This document shows, piece after piece, positions 36,122 through 45,876 of a DNA stretch of 64,000 nucleotides. Both the position numbers and the translations under genes were made by a program. Numbering within the stretch: the first letter of the stretch is position 1; every line of letters begins with the position of its first letter. Below the pieces are notes generated by a model. It made no database searches and was not told the origin of the DNA. It was given only the letters and a program-made list of their open reading frames with translations. Origin of the DNA: Grimontia marina (lineage in GTDB: Bacteria > Pseudomonadota > Gammaproteobacteria > Enterobacterales > Vibrionaceae); contig NZ_FIZY01000016.1 of the NCBI RefSeq assembly GCF_900060185.1, positions 33,992 to 97,991 on the forward strand, written 5' to 3'.

Positions 36122-37133
36122 ATCCATCCTTCACTTTCATGATTTTGTTCAAAATGTTGGCCGTATCTGTGTCGCTAAACGCAGCGTCAACAGGCAGATA
36201 CCACCAATTTTCAATGTCTGGGTACTGGCTGATAAAGGCGCGGCATTTCACTGCGTCTTTTTCCGTCATCAGCAAATTCTGACCTTTCTTCGCCAATGCG
36301 TCCAATTGTGCGTATTCGAATGCTTTGTGGTCAGCAAACGGCTCACAATGCACTGGTTTAACACCAAGAGAGACCAAAGTATTAAAAAAGCGCTGTGGGT
36401 TCCCGATTCCCGCAAGAGCCACAGGCGAATTGATTGAATCAGCAGAAGCACGTTCGCCTGTTTTCAGGTTGATAAACTCAGCCGGCTTCAGCGACATCGC
36501 GATTTCATCCGCTTCTGCTTCACCGCCGTTGCATACAACGAAATCAACACTGCCCAAGCGATCGGTCTGCTCACGTAGCGGGCCAAATGGCATGTATTGT
36601 TCGTTACCAAAACGGCGCTCACCATCAACGATAACGAATTCAATATCTCGCGCCAGTTTGTAATGCTGAAGGCCATCGTCAGTGATGACGATATCTACGC
36701 CCAATGGCAACAGCGCCTTTACGGCATCACTACGAACAGGTGAGATAGCGACAGGCACTTTGGTGCGTTGGTAAATTAAAACAGGCTCATCCCCTGCTTT
36801 GTCGGTGTTGGTACTGTCGTCAACGACAAACGGATAGCTTTCAGCCTTGCCGCCATAGCCTCGAGAAACCACGCCAGGGTTGAAACCTTTGGCTTTCAAT
36901 TGCTCCACCAGCCAAATGACCACGGGGGTTTTACCATTGCCGCCCACCGTGATGTTACCAACAACGATCACAGGAACTGGCGCCTGATAGGCACCACTGG
37001 TGCCAGCTAAAAATGCTGCGCGACGTTTTTTCGCAATCGCGCCAAACAACTTGCTCAGCGGCCACAAAAGTGGCGCGCCAATCCAACCTAGCGGGTGGTT
37101 TTCAAACCAGATTTTTTCGACCAAACCCGCCAA
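36102..37133 (-). CDS. lpxK: Tetraacyldisaccharide 4'-kinase LpxK
   Basis: LpxK phosphorylates the lipid A disaccharide at the 4' position, at the inner membrane. The 343-residue protein has an N-terminal amphipathic/membrane segment ([17 protein letters not shown]) and an NTP-binding loop [12 protein letters not shown] (59-70), then VVSRGYGGK and [14 protein letters not shown] containing the Asp pair. The final third includes [12 protein letters not shown]. The gene lies three bases after msbA and overlaps the ycaR-like gene by 20 bases, in the order msbA-lpxK-ycaR-kdsB known from related bacteria. Confidence 0.97.
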   Translation of the reverse strand: MAGLVEKIWFENHPLGWIGAPLLWPLSKLFGAIAKKRRAAFLAGTSGAYQAPVPVIVVGNITVGGNGKTPVVIWLVEQLKAKGFNPGVVSRGYGGKAESYPFVVDDSTNTDKAGDEPVLIYQRTKVPVAISPVRSDAVKALLPLGVDIVITDDGLQHYKLARDIEFVIVDGERRFGNEQYMPFGPLREQTDRLGSVDFVVCNGGEAEADEIAMSLKPAEFINLKTGERASADSINSPVALAGIGNPQRFFNTLVSLGVKPVHCEPFADHKAFEYAQLDALAKKGQNLLMTEKDAVKCRAFISQYPDIENWWYLPVDAAFSDTDTANILNKIMKVKDGYGSPTA

Positions 37134-37136
37134 GCG

Positions 37137-38894
37137 TTATTCTCCAAACTGGATACGATGGAGCTGTGCGTATGCACCATCTTTGGCGAGCAAGTCGGCG
37201 TGAGTGCCACGTTCAACGATCTCACCTTCATCGACAACCAGAATTTGATCAGCGTTTTCAATGGTCGACAGTCGGTGCGCAATCACCAGCACTGTACGGT
37301 CTTTTTGCAGCTCGTCCAGCGCAGCCTGGATAGCACGCTCTGACTCTGTATCCAACGCAGAGGTTGCTTCATCGAGAATCAGCACTGGCGCATTACGCAG
37401 TAAAGCGCGGGCAATAGCGATACGTTGGCGCTGTCCACCGGAAAGGCTTACACCATTTTCACCGATCACAGTGTCAAAGCCTTTATCCATGTTGCGGATA
37501 AAGTCTGACGCGTAAGCCAAGTCTGCTGCGCGTTCAATCTCTTCGCGGGTGTACTCGTTCTCAGCCGCGTAAGCAATGTTATTAGCGATGGTGTCGTTAA
37601 ACAGGTGCACGTTTTGAGAAACAATCGCGACATGATCACGCAGATTCCCCAAGGTGTAATCCTGAATCTTAACGCCATCAATGGTAATTTCACCGCTGTC
37701 GATTTCGTAGAAACGGGTGAGCAAGTTGGCAATGGTACTCTTACCTGAACCGGAGCGTCCTACCAACGCCAGTGTCTGCCCGGCTGGCAAATCAAAGGTC
37801 ACGTGATTAAGTGCTGGCGCATCTTTGGTTGGGTAAGTGAAGACAACGTCGTTGACTTTGATATCACCTTTCACGCGCTCGGCAACGTGTTTACCGTTGT
37901 CTTTTTCGGTTTCCATTTCCATCAGTTCAAAAAGGCTGTTACACGCAGCCATACCGCGCTGGAACTGTGAGGTTACATTGGTCAGCGCTTTCAGTGGACG
38001 CATCAGACCAAACATGGCAGCAAAAACCACGGCAAAAGTACCAGCACTCAGCTCGCTGCGAATTGCGTCTGTGTTTGCCAAAACAAGCACTGCAACCAAA
38101 GCAAAAGACGCGATCAGCTGAATCACTGGGTTAGCAATCGCCTGCGCAGACACCAGCTTCATGGTTTGTTGACGCATGCGGTTTGAAACATCTTCAAAAC
38201 GAGCTTTTTCTACTTCCTGTCCGCCAAAGCTCAATACCACTTTGTGGCCTTTTAGCATTTGTTCTGCAGATGAGGTCACCGAACCCATCGCTTCCTGCAT
38301 GTTGGACGAAATTTTACGGAAGCGTTTGGAGACAACACGGATTGCAATCGCTACGATTGGGGCGATAACCAAAAGAATCGCCGAAAGCTGCCAACTGTTG
38401 TAAAACATCAAGATCATCAAGCCGATAATCGACGCACCTTCGCGCACCAGACTGACTAAAGCACCACTGGTGGCATTAGCAACCTGCTCTGAATCATAGG
38501 TGATACGGGACAGTAGCGCTCCTGAAGATTCTTTGTCGAAGAAGCTGACCGGCATCTTCATGAAATGGTTAAACATGCGGCGTCGCATGGTCATCACGAC
38601 TTTACCGGACACCCATGAAAGCCCATACGCAGAAACGAAGCTCGACAATCCACGCACCAACATCAAGCCAACGAGATATACAGGCATCCATTTAAGGAAA
38701 TCGCTGTCTACGACGTCATAGGTAAAGCCTTCATCAAGAAGAGGCTTCAGCATAGATACCATCAAGGTATCCGCAGCAGCGTTAACAATCAGCGCGATAA
38801 CAGCAACTACCAGGCCTATTTTATAGTTGGCGATGTATGGCCAAAGTTGCTTGAAGGTTTCCCAGGTGGTTTTGTCTTGGTAGTTTGATGACAT
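37137..38894 (-). CDS. msbA: Lipid A flippase MsbA
   Basis: MsbA is the ABC exporter that flips core-lipid A across the inner membrane. The 585-residue half-transporter has six transmembrane helices (about 25-310), then an ATPase domain with Walker [10 protein letters not shown] (about 377-385), signature [17 protein letters not shown] and Walker [17 protein letters not shown]. coli MsbA has 582 residues. It lies downstream of comEC with a 35-base gap and three bases before lpxK, so these are probably one transcript. Confidence 0.98.
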   Translation of the reverse strand: MSSNYQDKTTWETFKQLWPYIANYKIGLVVAVIALIVNAAADTLMVSMLKPLLDEGFTYDVVDSDFLKWMPVYLVGLMLVRGLSSFVSAYGLSWVSGKVVMTMRRRMFNHFMKMPVSFFDKESSGALLSRITYDSEQVANATSGALVSLVREGASIIGLMILMFYNSWQLSAILLVIAPIVAIAIRVVSKRFRKISSNMQEAMGSVTSSAEQMLKGHKVVLSFGGQEVEKARFEDVSNRMRQQTMKLVSAQAIANPVIQLIASFALVAVLVLANTDAIRSELSAGTFAVVFAAMFGLMRPLKALTNVTSQFQRGMAACNSLFELMEMETEKDNGKHVAERVKGDIKVNDVVFTYPTKDAPALNHVTFDLPAGQTLALVGRSGSGKSTIANLLTRFYEIDSGEITIDGVKIQDYTLGNLRDHVAIVSQNVHLFNDTIANNIAYAAENEYTREEIERAADLAYASDFIRNMDKGFDTVIGENGVSLSGGQRQRIAIARALLRNAPVLILDEATSALDTESERAIQAALDELQKDRTVLVIAHRLSTIENADQILVVDEGEIVERGTHADLLAKDGAYAQLHRIQFGE

Positions 38895-38929
38895 GTTATT
38901 GGCTTATATTCTTGCAAGTAGCGGGCATT

Positions 38930-41179
38930 CTACTCTTTTATTGGGGGTGGTCCAAACATCTTCCTATACCAAAAAGGCTCGATATCAAGACGTTGGCTAC
39001 TAACCCGCCAACCCTTGTCTGAGAAATGTACACCCACTTGGCCATGTTGTCCGGTTTCATACCAAGAAATCTTGCGCTCGCCATACCTCTTGACCACATC
39101 TGGGTTTGGCAAATTCCATGGCGTGTAACGACCTGTCGATGCGATAGCCACGCTCGGATTAACTGCATCAATAAAACCCACAGAGGATGATGTTTTGCTG
39201 CCGTGATGTGGAACCAACAGCACGTCAGCACTGACATCAATCTCATTTTTGACAAGCCGTAACTCCTGCTCTTTGGGTAAGTCTCCCGTCAGCAAAACTG
39301 AATAGTTTTCGTCTGAGATGCGCACAACGCAAGAATCTTCGTTTTTTGCCTCTTCAGTCACTTCGTTAGGATATAACACCTCGAAGTTCAGTGATTGCCA
39401 TTGCCAGTCTGCGCCGCGGACACAAGGAATATAGCCACCACCAGCTTCAGGCGTTCTCACCCAATCTGGCGACAGATTTTCGATAACCCAATCCGCGCCA
39501 CCAGAGTGATCATTGTCTCCATGACTGAGAATCAACCCGGTTAATTTGCTGTTTCTAGAGGAAAGAATAGGCTCGATCACGGATTGCGCGATACTGCCTG
39601 AAGACCATGCAGCGCCTGTGTCATAGAGGATTGCTTCGCCATTCTTTTCGACCAGCACTGCCAGTCCGTGTCCAACATCAAGAACATCAACCTGCCATTC
39701 GTTTGACTTCTCAGTAGAAGCACGCCAGCCCACCAAACTAAGGATCATCACCATAGAAAGCACTTGGAATTTTCGAAATGTTCCCAGAGATAGCAAATAC
39801 AGCATCAGGACAAGGATAAGAACAAAACTCAAGGAAGTGCTTTGAATATCCCACCACCCGATATCGGCATGGTTTAACATCTGACGGATTGGCCAAAGTG
39901 AATAATCGGCGAGACGCCATAACCATGCCGCGCTAAATACTGAACTCGCCAGAAGCGAGAGTAATATGAATGGTACCGTCAGCAGACTCACGATGGGCAC
40001 CGCAATCAGATTGCAGAGTAAAGAAAGGAAACTGACTCCCCCGAACCAAGCCCATGTCAGAGGTAACATACCGACAATGAGATAACACTGCATGCGAAAC
40101 AACTGGATGACGTAATTCAACGAACCTTGCGACTCCCCTCTGCCAGTCGTAAACGTCATGACGCAAAGCACCATCACCGCACCAAAAGAAAGCCAGAAAC
40201 TGACGGAGAAGACCGACAGCGGGTCAATAAGTAGTACGACGCCCAGCACGAACAAAAAGGTATTGAATGGACTGATGCTAAAACCCGATTGTCGAATCGC
40301 CATGAAAACGACTAAAGCAATGAGCGCCCTTTGAGCCGTTAATGAAAAGCCCGCCAACCAAGCATAGGTGATAGCACACCCCAAACCTGCCAGTACGGAA
40401 AGCCAGAGATATCTATCTGACCGACTAAGCAGCGGCATGCAACTTTTAGTTACACTGTAACCAAAGAAGAACGCCAAGCCGATATGAAGACCCGAGATAG
40501 CCAGAAGGTGTGCCAAGCCTGTGTTCCTTAGCGTCATCCAATCATGGCTGGTTAACATTGTCCTTTCACCAAACGCGAGTGCAACCAAAAGTGCGCTGTT
40601 TTCGAACGGAAGGACTTGAGGAAGTACCCGGTCAAATAGCCACTGCCTGGCGGATATCCCTTCGTCAATCAGATTTGCAGAAAGCACGCTGCCTTTAGCA
40701 TGAATATGCTTTGAGAGGAAATAGGTTTCAGCATCGAACCCTGCCTCATTTACCCGGCCATATGGTTCGCGAATTCGAACAGAGAGCTCCCATTGTTGCC
40801 CTTGTTTTACGGGAGATTCACTGCGCCAATAAAGTCGGGCGCGGAATTTCTCAAAAACGGTCAATTTGCGCCCATTCACCGAATCGACATCAAAGATTAC
40901 ATTTGTTTGCTGATTTTCCCCTGTAAAAAGGCTGCCAACTTTGCCCGCTATGGTAGTATTCTGAACCACTGTCAAAGCGGTACTGGTTTTAAACAAATGC
41001 AGTGACGCTGCGCTGGACGCCACCAGACAGCCAAGGGTGAGACCAATAACAAACAGAGGAACGCGTTTGTATTGGACAAGGATGACAGCGAGAAGCCCAA
41101 GCATTAATGTGGGTTCCGGGAGCGCTGGCCACCATCTAAGCGAGACAATAGCCACCACGATGCCGAGCATGATTCTCAT
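38930..41179 (-). CDS. comEC: DNA uptake channel ComEC/Rec2
   Basis: ComEC carries single-stranded DNA across the inner membrane during natural transformation. The 749-residue protein has an N-terminal OB-like domain, a polytopic competence domain with LAISGLHIGLAFFFGYSVT (near residue 225) and a C-terminal metallo-beta-lactamase-like nuclease domain with LSHGDNDHSGGADW (near 547) and LLVPHHGSKTSSS. All parts are present, so the gene seems intact. E. coli has it as ycaI before msbA; the order is the same here. Confidence 0.96.
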   Translation of the reverse strand: MRIMLGIVVAIVSLRWWPALPEPTLMLGLLAVILVQYKRVPLFVIGLTLGCLVASSAASLHLFKTSTALTVVQNTTIAGKVGSLFTGENQQTNVIFDVDSVNGRKLTVFEKFRARLYWRSESPVKQGQQWELSVRIREPYGRVNEAGFDAETYFLSKHIHAKGSVLSANLIDEGISARQWLFDRVLPQVLPFENSALLVALAFGERTMLTSHDWMTLRNTGLAHLLAISGLHIGLAFFFGYSVTKSCMPLLSRSDRYLWLSVLAGLGCAITYAWLAGFSLTAQRALIALVVFMAIRQSGFSISPFNTFLFVLGVVLLIDPLSVFSVSFWLSFGAVMVLCVMTFTTGRGESQGSLNYVIQLFRMQCYLIVGMLPLTWAWFGGVSFLSLLCNLIAVPIVSLLTVPFILLSLLASSVFSAAWLWRLADYSLWPIRQMLNHADIGWWDIQSTSLSFVLILVLMLYLLSLGTFRKFQVLSMVMILSLVGWRASTEKSNEWQVDVLDVGHGLAVLVEKNGEAILYDTGAAWSSGSIAQSVIEPILSSRNSKLTGLILSHGDNDHSGGADWVIENLSPDWVRTPEAGGGYIPCVRGADWQWQSLNFEVLYPNEVTEEAKNEDSCVVRISDENYSVLLTGDLPKEQELRLVKNEIDVSADVLLVPHHGSKTSSSVGFIDAVNPSVAIASTGRYTPWNLPNPDVVKRYGERKISWYETGQHGQVGVHFSDKGWRVSSQRLDIEPFWYRKMFGPPPIKE

Positions 41180-41211
41180 ATCGGTAGTCGTTTCGTGTGA
41201 AATGAAGATCT

Positions 41212-41769
41212 ATGCCAAGAAAAATAATTAAAAAATTTCTCCCCAGACACGACGTCATTCGCAAGCAAAAGGCGTTGGCGGTCTTTGGCAACCTGCTTTA
41301 TGACCCTAACCTCTGGTGCTTGAACCGTCGTTCTGCGTCTGGTGCATTTGCCGTTGGCCTGTTTATGGCATTCGTGCCGCTTCCGAGCCAGATGATCATG
41401 GCAGTTGGACTTGCCATCATGTTTGGCGTGAACCTGCCCCTTTCTGTTGCGCTGGTTTGGATCACCAACCCCATTACCATGCCATTGATATTCTGGGGAG
41501 CTTACAAAGTTGGAACATGGTTGATGGGTACGCCCGACTACCACTTCCACTTTGAACTGACTTGGGATTTCCTGTTCAATCAAATGAGCCAGATTGGGCC
41601 TCCTTTCCTGCTGGGTTCCTTCGTTTGCGGCGTGGTGTTTGGGCTTATCGGGTATTTCGGTGTCAGGGGTATTTGGCGATATTCGGTGGTCAGAAGCTGG
41701 CAAAAGCGCCGCTTACGTCTGCCCAAGATCAAAGCGCTAAAGAAGAAAAAAACCAAAACTGACAGCTAG
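41212..41769 (+). CDS. DUF2062 membrane protein
   Basis: The 185-residue protein has a basic N terminus, two or three central transmembrane helices, and a very basic C-terminal tail (LRLPKIKALKKKKTKT). The segment beginning RSASGAFAVGLFMAFVPLPS, with the NPITMPLIFW element, is diagnostic for DUF2062. Its function is unknown. It is divergent from comEC, with only 32 bases between the start codons, and followed by a strong terminator. Confidence 0.88.
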   Translation: MPRKIIKKFLPRHDVIRKQKALAVFGNLLYDPNLWCLNRRSASGAFAVGLFMAFVPLPSQMIMAVGLAIMFGVNLPLSVALVWITNPITMPLIFWGAYKVGTWLMGTPDYHFHFELTWDFLFNQMSQIGPPFLLGSFVCGVVFGLIGYFGVRGIWRYSVVRSWQKRRLRLPKIKALKKKKTKTDS

Positions 41770-41790
41770 AAAACAAAAACAGATACATAA

Positions 41791-41822
41791 AAAATACCCC
41801 GCAAAAGCGGGGTATTTTTTTA
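41791..41822. terminator. Terminator between DUF2062 gene and lolE
   Basis: AAAATACCCCGC pairs with GCGGGGTATTTT around a short AAAA loop and is followed by more T residues; A-runs on the left make it usable on the minus strand for lolE too. Confidence 0.92.
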
Positions 41823-41891
41823 TTCTGATTCGTGCTGCGAGCTTATACACACCCTTCTCACATTAGGATGTAATCGCGCATTTTATCACCG

Positions 41892-43136
41892 TTACCTTGC
41901 GCTCAATACGGCAGCGGGTTGCAACTTGCAGGCACGCTGAGCGGGATACCAGGTAGCTAGAAGACTCAACACAATCGCTGTAACGGATACCAGCAATACA
42001 TCCGCCATCTGAAGTTGAGTTGGCAGGAAATCGACAAAGTAAATATCACCTGAGAGAAAGTCCTGCCCAGTCAGAGTTTCAATCCAGCCAACAATCGTCG
42101 TCAGATTCAATGCAATCAAACAGCCTGCAATCGAACCCATCAGGCTGCCAATCAACCCCGAAAGAAAGCCGTGCCAGATAAAAATGGAGCGGATCAGACC
42201 ATCTTTTGCACCCATCGTACGCAGCACCGCCACATCTGCTGCTCGGTCTTTCACTGCCATCATCAAGGTAGACACAATATTGAAGCAGGCCACGCCGATG
42301 ACTAACACCATCACCAGATACATAATCGCGCGTACCATTTGGATATCGCGATAAAGGAAACCGTATTCCTGCGTCCAGTTTTTTAGGTACACATAATCTT
42401 TGAGCGTATACCCCACTTCACGAACGATCTTGCGCGCTTCAAGCGGGTCTTTGACTCTCAGTGCAACGCCTGAAACCGCATCACCCATATCAAGGTATTG
42501 CTGTGCATCTTGAATCGGCACAAGTGCCAGGCCATGATCAATCTGGCCCCCCAAGCTCAGCACACCAGAAACCTGCATGCGTATACGTTGGGGAGCACGC
42601 AGCTTTAACTCGGGATCCGGCGAAGGCACCAATGCCGTCACCCAATCTCCGACTTCAACACCCAAACCATCTGCCATGCCTTTACCCAGCACCACAGCAT
42701 GATTTCCAGGAGTGAGTGTCGACCAGGCGTTATCAAGCACGTAATCACCGATATTGCTGACGCGCACTTCCTGTTCGGGGTCGATACCGCGGATTTGCAC
42801 CGGCTTTAAGTTGGCTCCTTTTTCCAACAAGGCCGTGAACGTCACGTAAGGTGCCCCAGCAGAAACCCAAGGATTGGCCTCAGCCGTTTCTTTCATTTCC
42901 TTCCACGCTTCAACTGGCGCTTCAACGCCTTCCAGTTGGGCATGGGGAATCACTGCCAGCACGCGGTTATTCAATTCGCGTTCAAAGCCGTTCATGGCCG
43001 ATAAACCAACAATGATGACCATGACGCCAACAGAGATACCAATCATGGAAGATACTGAGATGAAGGACACCAGCTTATTGCGCCGTTTGGCTTTGCTGAA
43101 TCTGCGCCCGATAAACAGCGCTAAAGAATCCATCAT
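41892..43136 (-). CDS. lolE: Lipoprotein release ABC permease LolE
   Basis: LolE is one of two membrane subunits of LolCDE, which extracts outer-membrane lipoproteins from the inner membrane and passes them to LolA. The 414-residue protein has one N-terminal helix, a large periplasmic domain and three C-terminal helices. [20 protein letters not shown] marks the N-terminal region, and [20 protein letters not shown] the coupling region. It overlaps lolD by four bases and is last in the order lolC-lolD-lolE. Confidence 0.95.
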   Translation of the reverse strand: MMDSLALFIGRRFSKAKRRNKLVSFISVSSMIGISVGVMVIIVGLSAMNGFERELNNRVLAVIPHAQLEGVEAPVEAWKEMKETAEANPWVSAGAPYVTFTALLEKGANLKPVQIRGIDPEQEVRVSNIGDYVLDNAWSTLTPGNHAVVLGKGMADGLGVEVGDWVTALVPSPDPELKLRAPQRIRMQVSGVLSLGGQIDHGLALVPIQDAQQYLDMGDAVSGVALRVKDPLEARKIVREVGYTLKDYVYLKNWTQEYGFLYRDIQMVRAIMYLVMVLVIGVACFNIVSTLMMAVKDRAADVAVLRTMGAKDGLIRSIFIWHGFLSGLIGSLMGSIAGCLIALNLTTIVGWIETLTGQDFLSGDIYFVDFLPTQLQMADVLLVSVTAIVLSLLATWYPAQRACKLQPAAVLSAR

Positions 43137-43834
43137 GATGCCACGGCCTCAGCGGTCGATTCCACAAACTGACCATCCAGCATCGAAAGCTGACGATCCA
43201 GTTTCTGCGCAAGCTCACGGTCGTGAGTCACCACCAAAAACGCGGTATTGAATTCCTTGTTCAGCTCACGCATCAGATCATAAATATCCAATGCGGTTTT
43301 ATGGTCGAGGTTACCGGTTGGTTCATCCGCCAAGACCAAAGCTGGACGATTAACTACAGCACGGGCAATCGCCACACGCTGACGCTCACCGCCGGACAGC
43401 TCTGACGGACGATGTTCACCACGATGACCCATGCCTACCGCTTCCAACATTTCCATCGCGCGACGCTTCGCTTCGGCAGGCTTCTCACCGCCAATCATCA
43501 GCGGCATGGCCACATTTTCTACAGCGGTAAAATCAGCGAGAAGGTGGTGGAACTGATAAATAAAACCAATGCTTTGATTTCGCAGTGTCGCCTGCTCTGA
43601 GGCTCGCATTTTCATCAGGTTTTTGTCTTCAAAAAACACATCACCTTCGGTCAGCGTATCCAGCGCGCCAAGGATATGAAGTAACGTACTTTTACCCGAC
43701 CCCGACGCACCGACGATCGCTACCAGTTCGCCTTTTTCAATCGAGAAGGACACGCCTTTCAATACGTGAGTTTCCAACTCCCCTTCCTGATAAGTTTTAG
43801 TGACGTTGGAACAGGCTAATAATGCATTACTCAT
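43133..43834 (-). CDS. lolD: Lipoprotein release ATPase LolD
   Basis: LolD drives the LolCDE transporter. The 233-residue ABC ATPase has Walker [10 protein letters not shown] (about 42-50), Q-loop [12 protein letters not shown], signature [15 protein letters not shown] and Walker [13 protein letters not shown] with the following H-loop VVTHDREL. The LxxFHHLL pattern is typical of LolD. Its start overlaps the end of lolC by eight bases and its stop overlaps lolE by four. Confidence 0.98.
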   Translation of the reverse strand: MSNALLACSNVTKTYQEGELETHVLKGVSFSIEKGELVAIVGASGSGKSTLLHILGALDTLTEGDVFFEDKNLMKMRASEQATLRNQSIGFIYQFHHLLADFTAVENVAMPLMIGGEKPAEAKRRAMEMLEAVGMGHRGEHRPSELSGGERQRVAIARAVVNRPALVLADEPTGNLDHKTALDIYDLMRELNKEFNTAFLVVTHDRELAQKLDRQLSMLDGQFVESTAEAVAS

Positions 43835-45023
43835 AGCGAAGCGCCTCGGCTGGACGAACAGAAGCCGCCTTTAACGACGGAAACAGGGTGGCAATAAGAC
43901 TTAGTGCTATCGCACCAATCACGACAGAAAGCACTTGCTCAGGCTTCAGAACTACTGGCAATGACAATCCGCCTCCCAGCAAGCTTAGGTTGAATAACGC
44001 CATCACTTCATTGATGTTTAGCGCAAGCACAGAGCCCGCAACACCGCCCAGCAGTGCACCAATTACACCGCTGCTCGCGCCTTGGACAACGAATAACGCG
44101 ACGATACCGTTATGATTCATACCTTGGGTTTTGAGAATGGCGACTTCAGATTGCTTCTCCATCACCACCATAATCAGAGCAGAAATGATGTTAAAAGCAG
44201 CGACCAGAATGATCAGGCTTAGCATCAATCCCATCATGTTCTTTTCCATTTTTACTGCCTGAAAAAGCTCACCACGCAGTGCGCGCCAATCTGACCACTC
44301 ATACCCCATGCTTTCTGCGACTTTTTCCAGTGTTGGCACATTGAAAGGTTCTTCAACGAAAAGCCTTAAATCTGCTGGCTGAGATCGGGGAAGACGCATA
44401 AGGCGCGCCACATCATTGAGGTTACCAAACATCAGTTGGTTATCGACATCGGTCGCCGTGTCGTAGATGCCTGTCACTGTAAAATTACGTTGGGAAGGAA
44501 TACGTCCTACCGGGGTGAATTGGCTGGCACTGGTGATCATCACTCGGACCTTATCGCCCACTGAAACATCCAAATCACGGGCAGTTTTTCTACCCAGAAC
44601 CAGATTGTAACTACCTGGCGTCAGTGAATCGAAATCACCGCGTACCATAAATTCACGGATTGGCTCACGCGCGCCGACATCCACACCAAGCAACTTACCG
44701 GCCGAAATAGACTTCGGACTCTGTACCACGGAATCTGTGCTGACGACAGGCGCTGTTCCTGTCACGCCATCAAGCTTTGCCAACGTGTTAACATCAGGTG
44801 CATGCTGGGCATCGCCCGCCACAATGGCTTGTGGAATCACGCCAAGAATACGGTGCTTTAATTGGCCTTCAAAGCCGTTCATCACAGAAAGTACGGTCAC
44901 CAGCGCCATCACACCAATGGTGATACCCGCAGTCGACATATAAGAGACGAAACGGCCGAATTTATCGCCGGATCGCCCTCTCAGATAACGTAGCCCTATA
45001 AACACCGGTAAAGGGTGAAACAT
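43827..45023 (-). CDS. lolC: Lipoprotein release ABC permease LolC
   Basis: LolC is the permease subunit that recruits the chaperone LolA. The 398-residue protein starts [20 protein letters not shown], has the segment [20 protein letters not shown], a periplasmic domain and three C-terminal helices with [19 protein letters not shown] as the coupling segment. The ATG at 45023 was chosen by family agreement; 33 further upstream codons lack conservation. First gene of lolCDE. Confidence 0.95.
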   Translation of the reverse strand: MFHPLPVFIGLRYLRGRSGDKFGRFVSYMSTAGITIGVMALVTVLSVMNGFEGQLKHRILGVIPQAIVAGDAQHAPDVNTLAKLDGVTGTAPVVSTDSVVQSPKSISAGKLLGVDVGAREPIREFMVRGDFDSLTPGSYNLVLGRKTARDLDVSVGDKVRVMITSASQFTPVGRIPSQRNFTVTGIYDTATDVDNQLMFGNLNDVARLMRLPRSQPADLRLFVEEPFNVPTLEKVAESMGYEWSDWRALRGELFQAVKMEKNMMGLMLSLIILVAAFNIISALIMVVMEKQSEVAILKTQGMNHNGIVALFVVQGASSGVIGALLGGVAGSVLALNINEVMALFNLSLLGGGLSLPVVLKPEQVLSVVIGAIALSLIATLFPSLKAASVRPAEALRYE

Positions 45024-45297
45024 AAAATGAGATCTCAAATCGTTGTTTAGTGGTATACCAAACACATAGCAATCTTTGGCAAGAAGAATACCTTTAAGGT
45101 CAGCTAATTGCCACGAAACCACGTGTAGAACGCAGTAATCAGATGCTTTTTCAGACTAAACGTTCCGAAATTTAAACAACCTGAAGTATCGAGCTTGTCT
45201 AAGTGCTGTGAAAATAAACACTTCTTCAACAGGCTGATTGGGTAAATCGTGCCACTACGGGTATAATCAATAGCACTACAGGGTTTTAGGAATACAA
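45024..45297. other. Divergent promoter region lolC/plzB
   Basis: This stretch of 274 bases contains no gene. It must hold both promoters. TATAATCAATAG at 45262-45273 is a possible -10 for the plus-strand gene, with TTTAGGA as ribosome site close to its ATG. Confidence 0.4.
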
Positions 45298-45864
45298 ATG
45301 AGCCAGGACGAATACTTTTCCGTACATGCGCACCTCAAGATCAATGTTGAGGTCCTTGATAATGATGAGCATGTACCTTCTGAAGCCGAGTTTGGCCGTG
45401 AAATTCCTGTCGCTTTTCGCATCGCAAGCGAATGTGGAGATCTCGACAGTAGTGTTGAGAAAGAAATTCATACTCTCCACCATGATGACAGCCAGGCGCT
45501 GACAAAATTCCTGCAAGCACAAAACCAGAAAATCAACTTGCTGCTCGGCTTCATGCTATCGCAACAAGATGACCCTAAACTCCGCTATCAAACAGAAACT
45601 TTCGGTGCGAGTAGCCTTACCTTCATTGCACGAAAAGCTTTCGAGAAAGGTCAGCATCTGCGATTGAAGCTCTTTCTTGAGAACCCGCCATCTGCTATCT
45701 ACTGCTACGGTAGCGTCTACGGTTGCAAAGAAAAGAACGGTAAGTTTGCTGTCGGCGTGAAATATATCCGCCTTCAGGAAGAAGACAGAGACGTGTTAAT
45801 CCGCGCAGCGCTTCACCAACAGCAAAAACTGCTCCGTCAACGCGCATTGGAAAGAAACAGCTAA
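45298..45864 (+). CDS. PilZ-domain c-di-GMP-related protein (PlzB-like)
   Basis: The 188-residue protein has an N-terminal helical/YcgR-like part and a C-terminal PilZ-type barrel. The position, 12 bases before mfd, is the same as V. cholerae VC1885 (PlzB). The classical c-di-GMP motifs RxxxR and DxSxxG are not clearly kept: the FGASSLTFIARKAFEKGQ stretch (about 101-118) stands where DxSxxG would be. Binding may thus be weak or lost. It is likely cotranscribed with mfd. Confidence 0.75.
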   Translation: MSQDEYFSVHAHLKINVEVLDNDEHVPSEAEFGREIPVAFRIASECGDLDSSVEKEIHTLHHDDSQALTKFLQAQNQKINLLLGFMLSQQDDPKLRYQTETFGASSLTFIARKAFEKGQHLRLKLFLENPPSAIYCYGSVYGCKEKNGKFAVGVKYIRLQEEDRDVLIRAALHQQQKLLRQRALERNS

Positions 45865-45876
45865 GCCCCAGAATTC

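Noticed and set aside
45023..45122. Longer N terminus of LolC
   Set aside because: LolC starts with MFxPLPxFIGLRY; the upstream 33 codons are not conserved.
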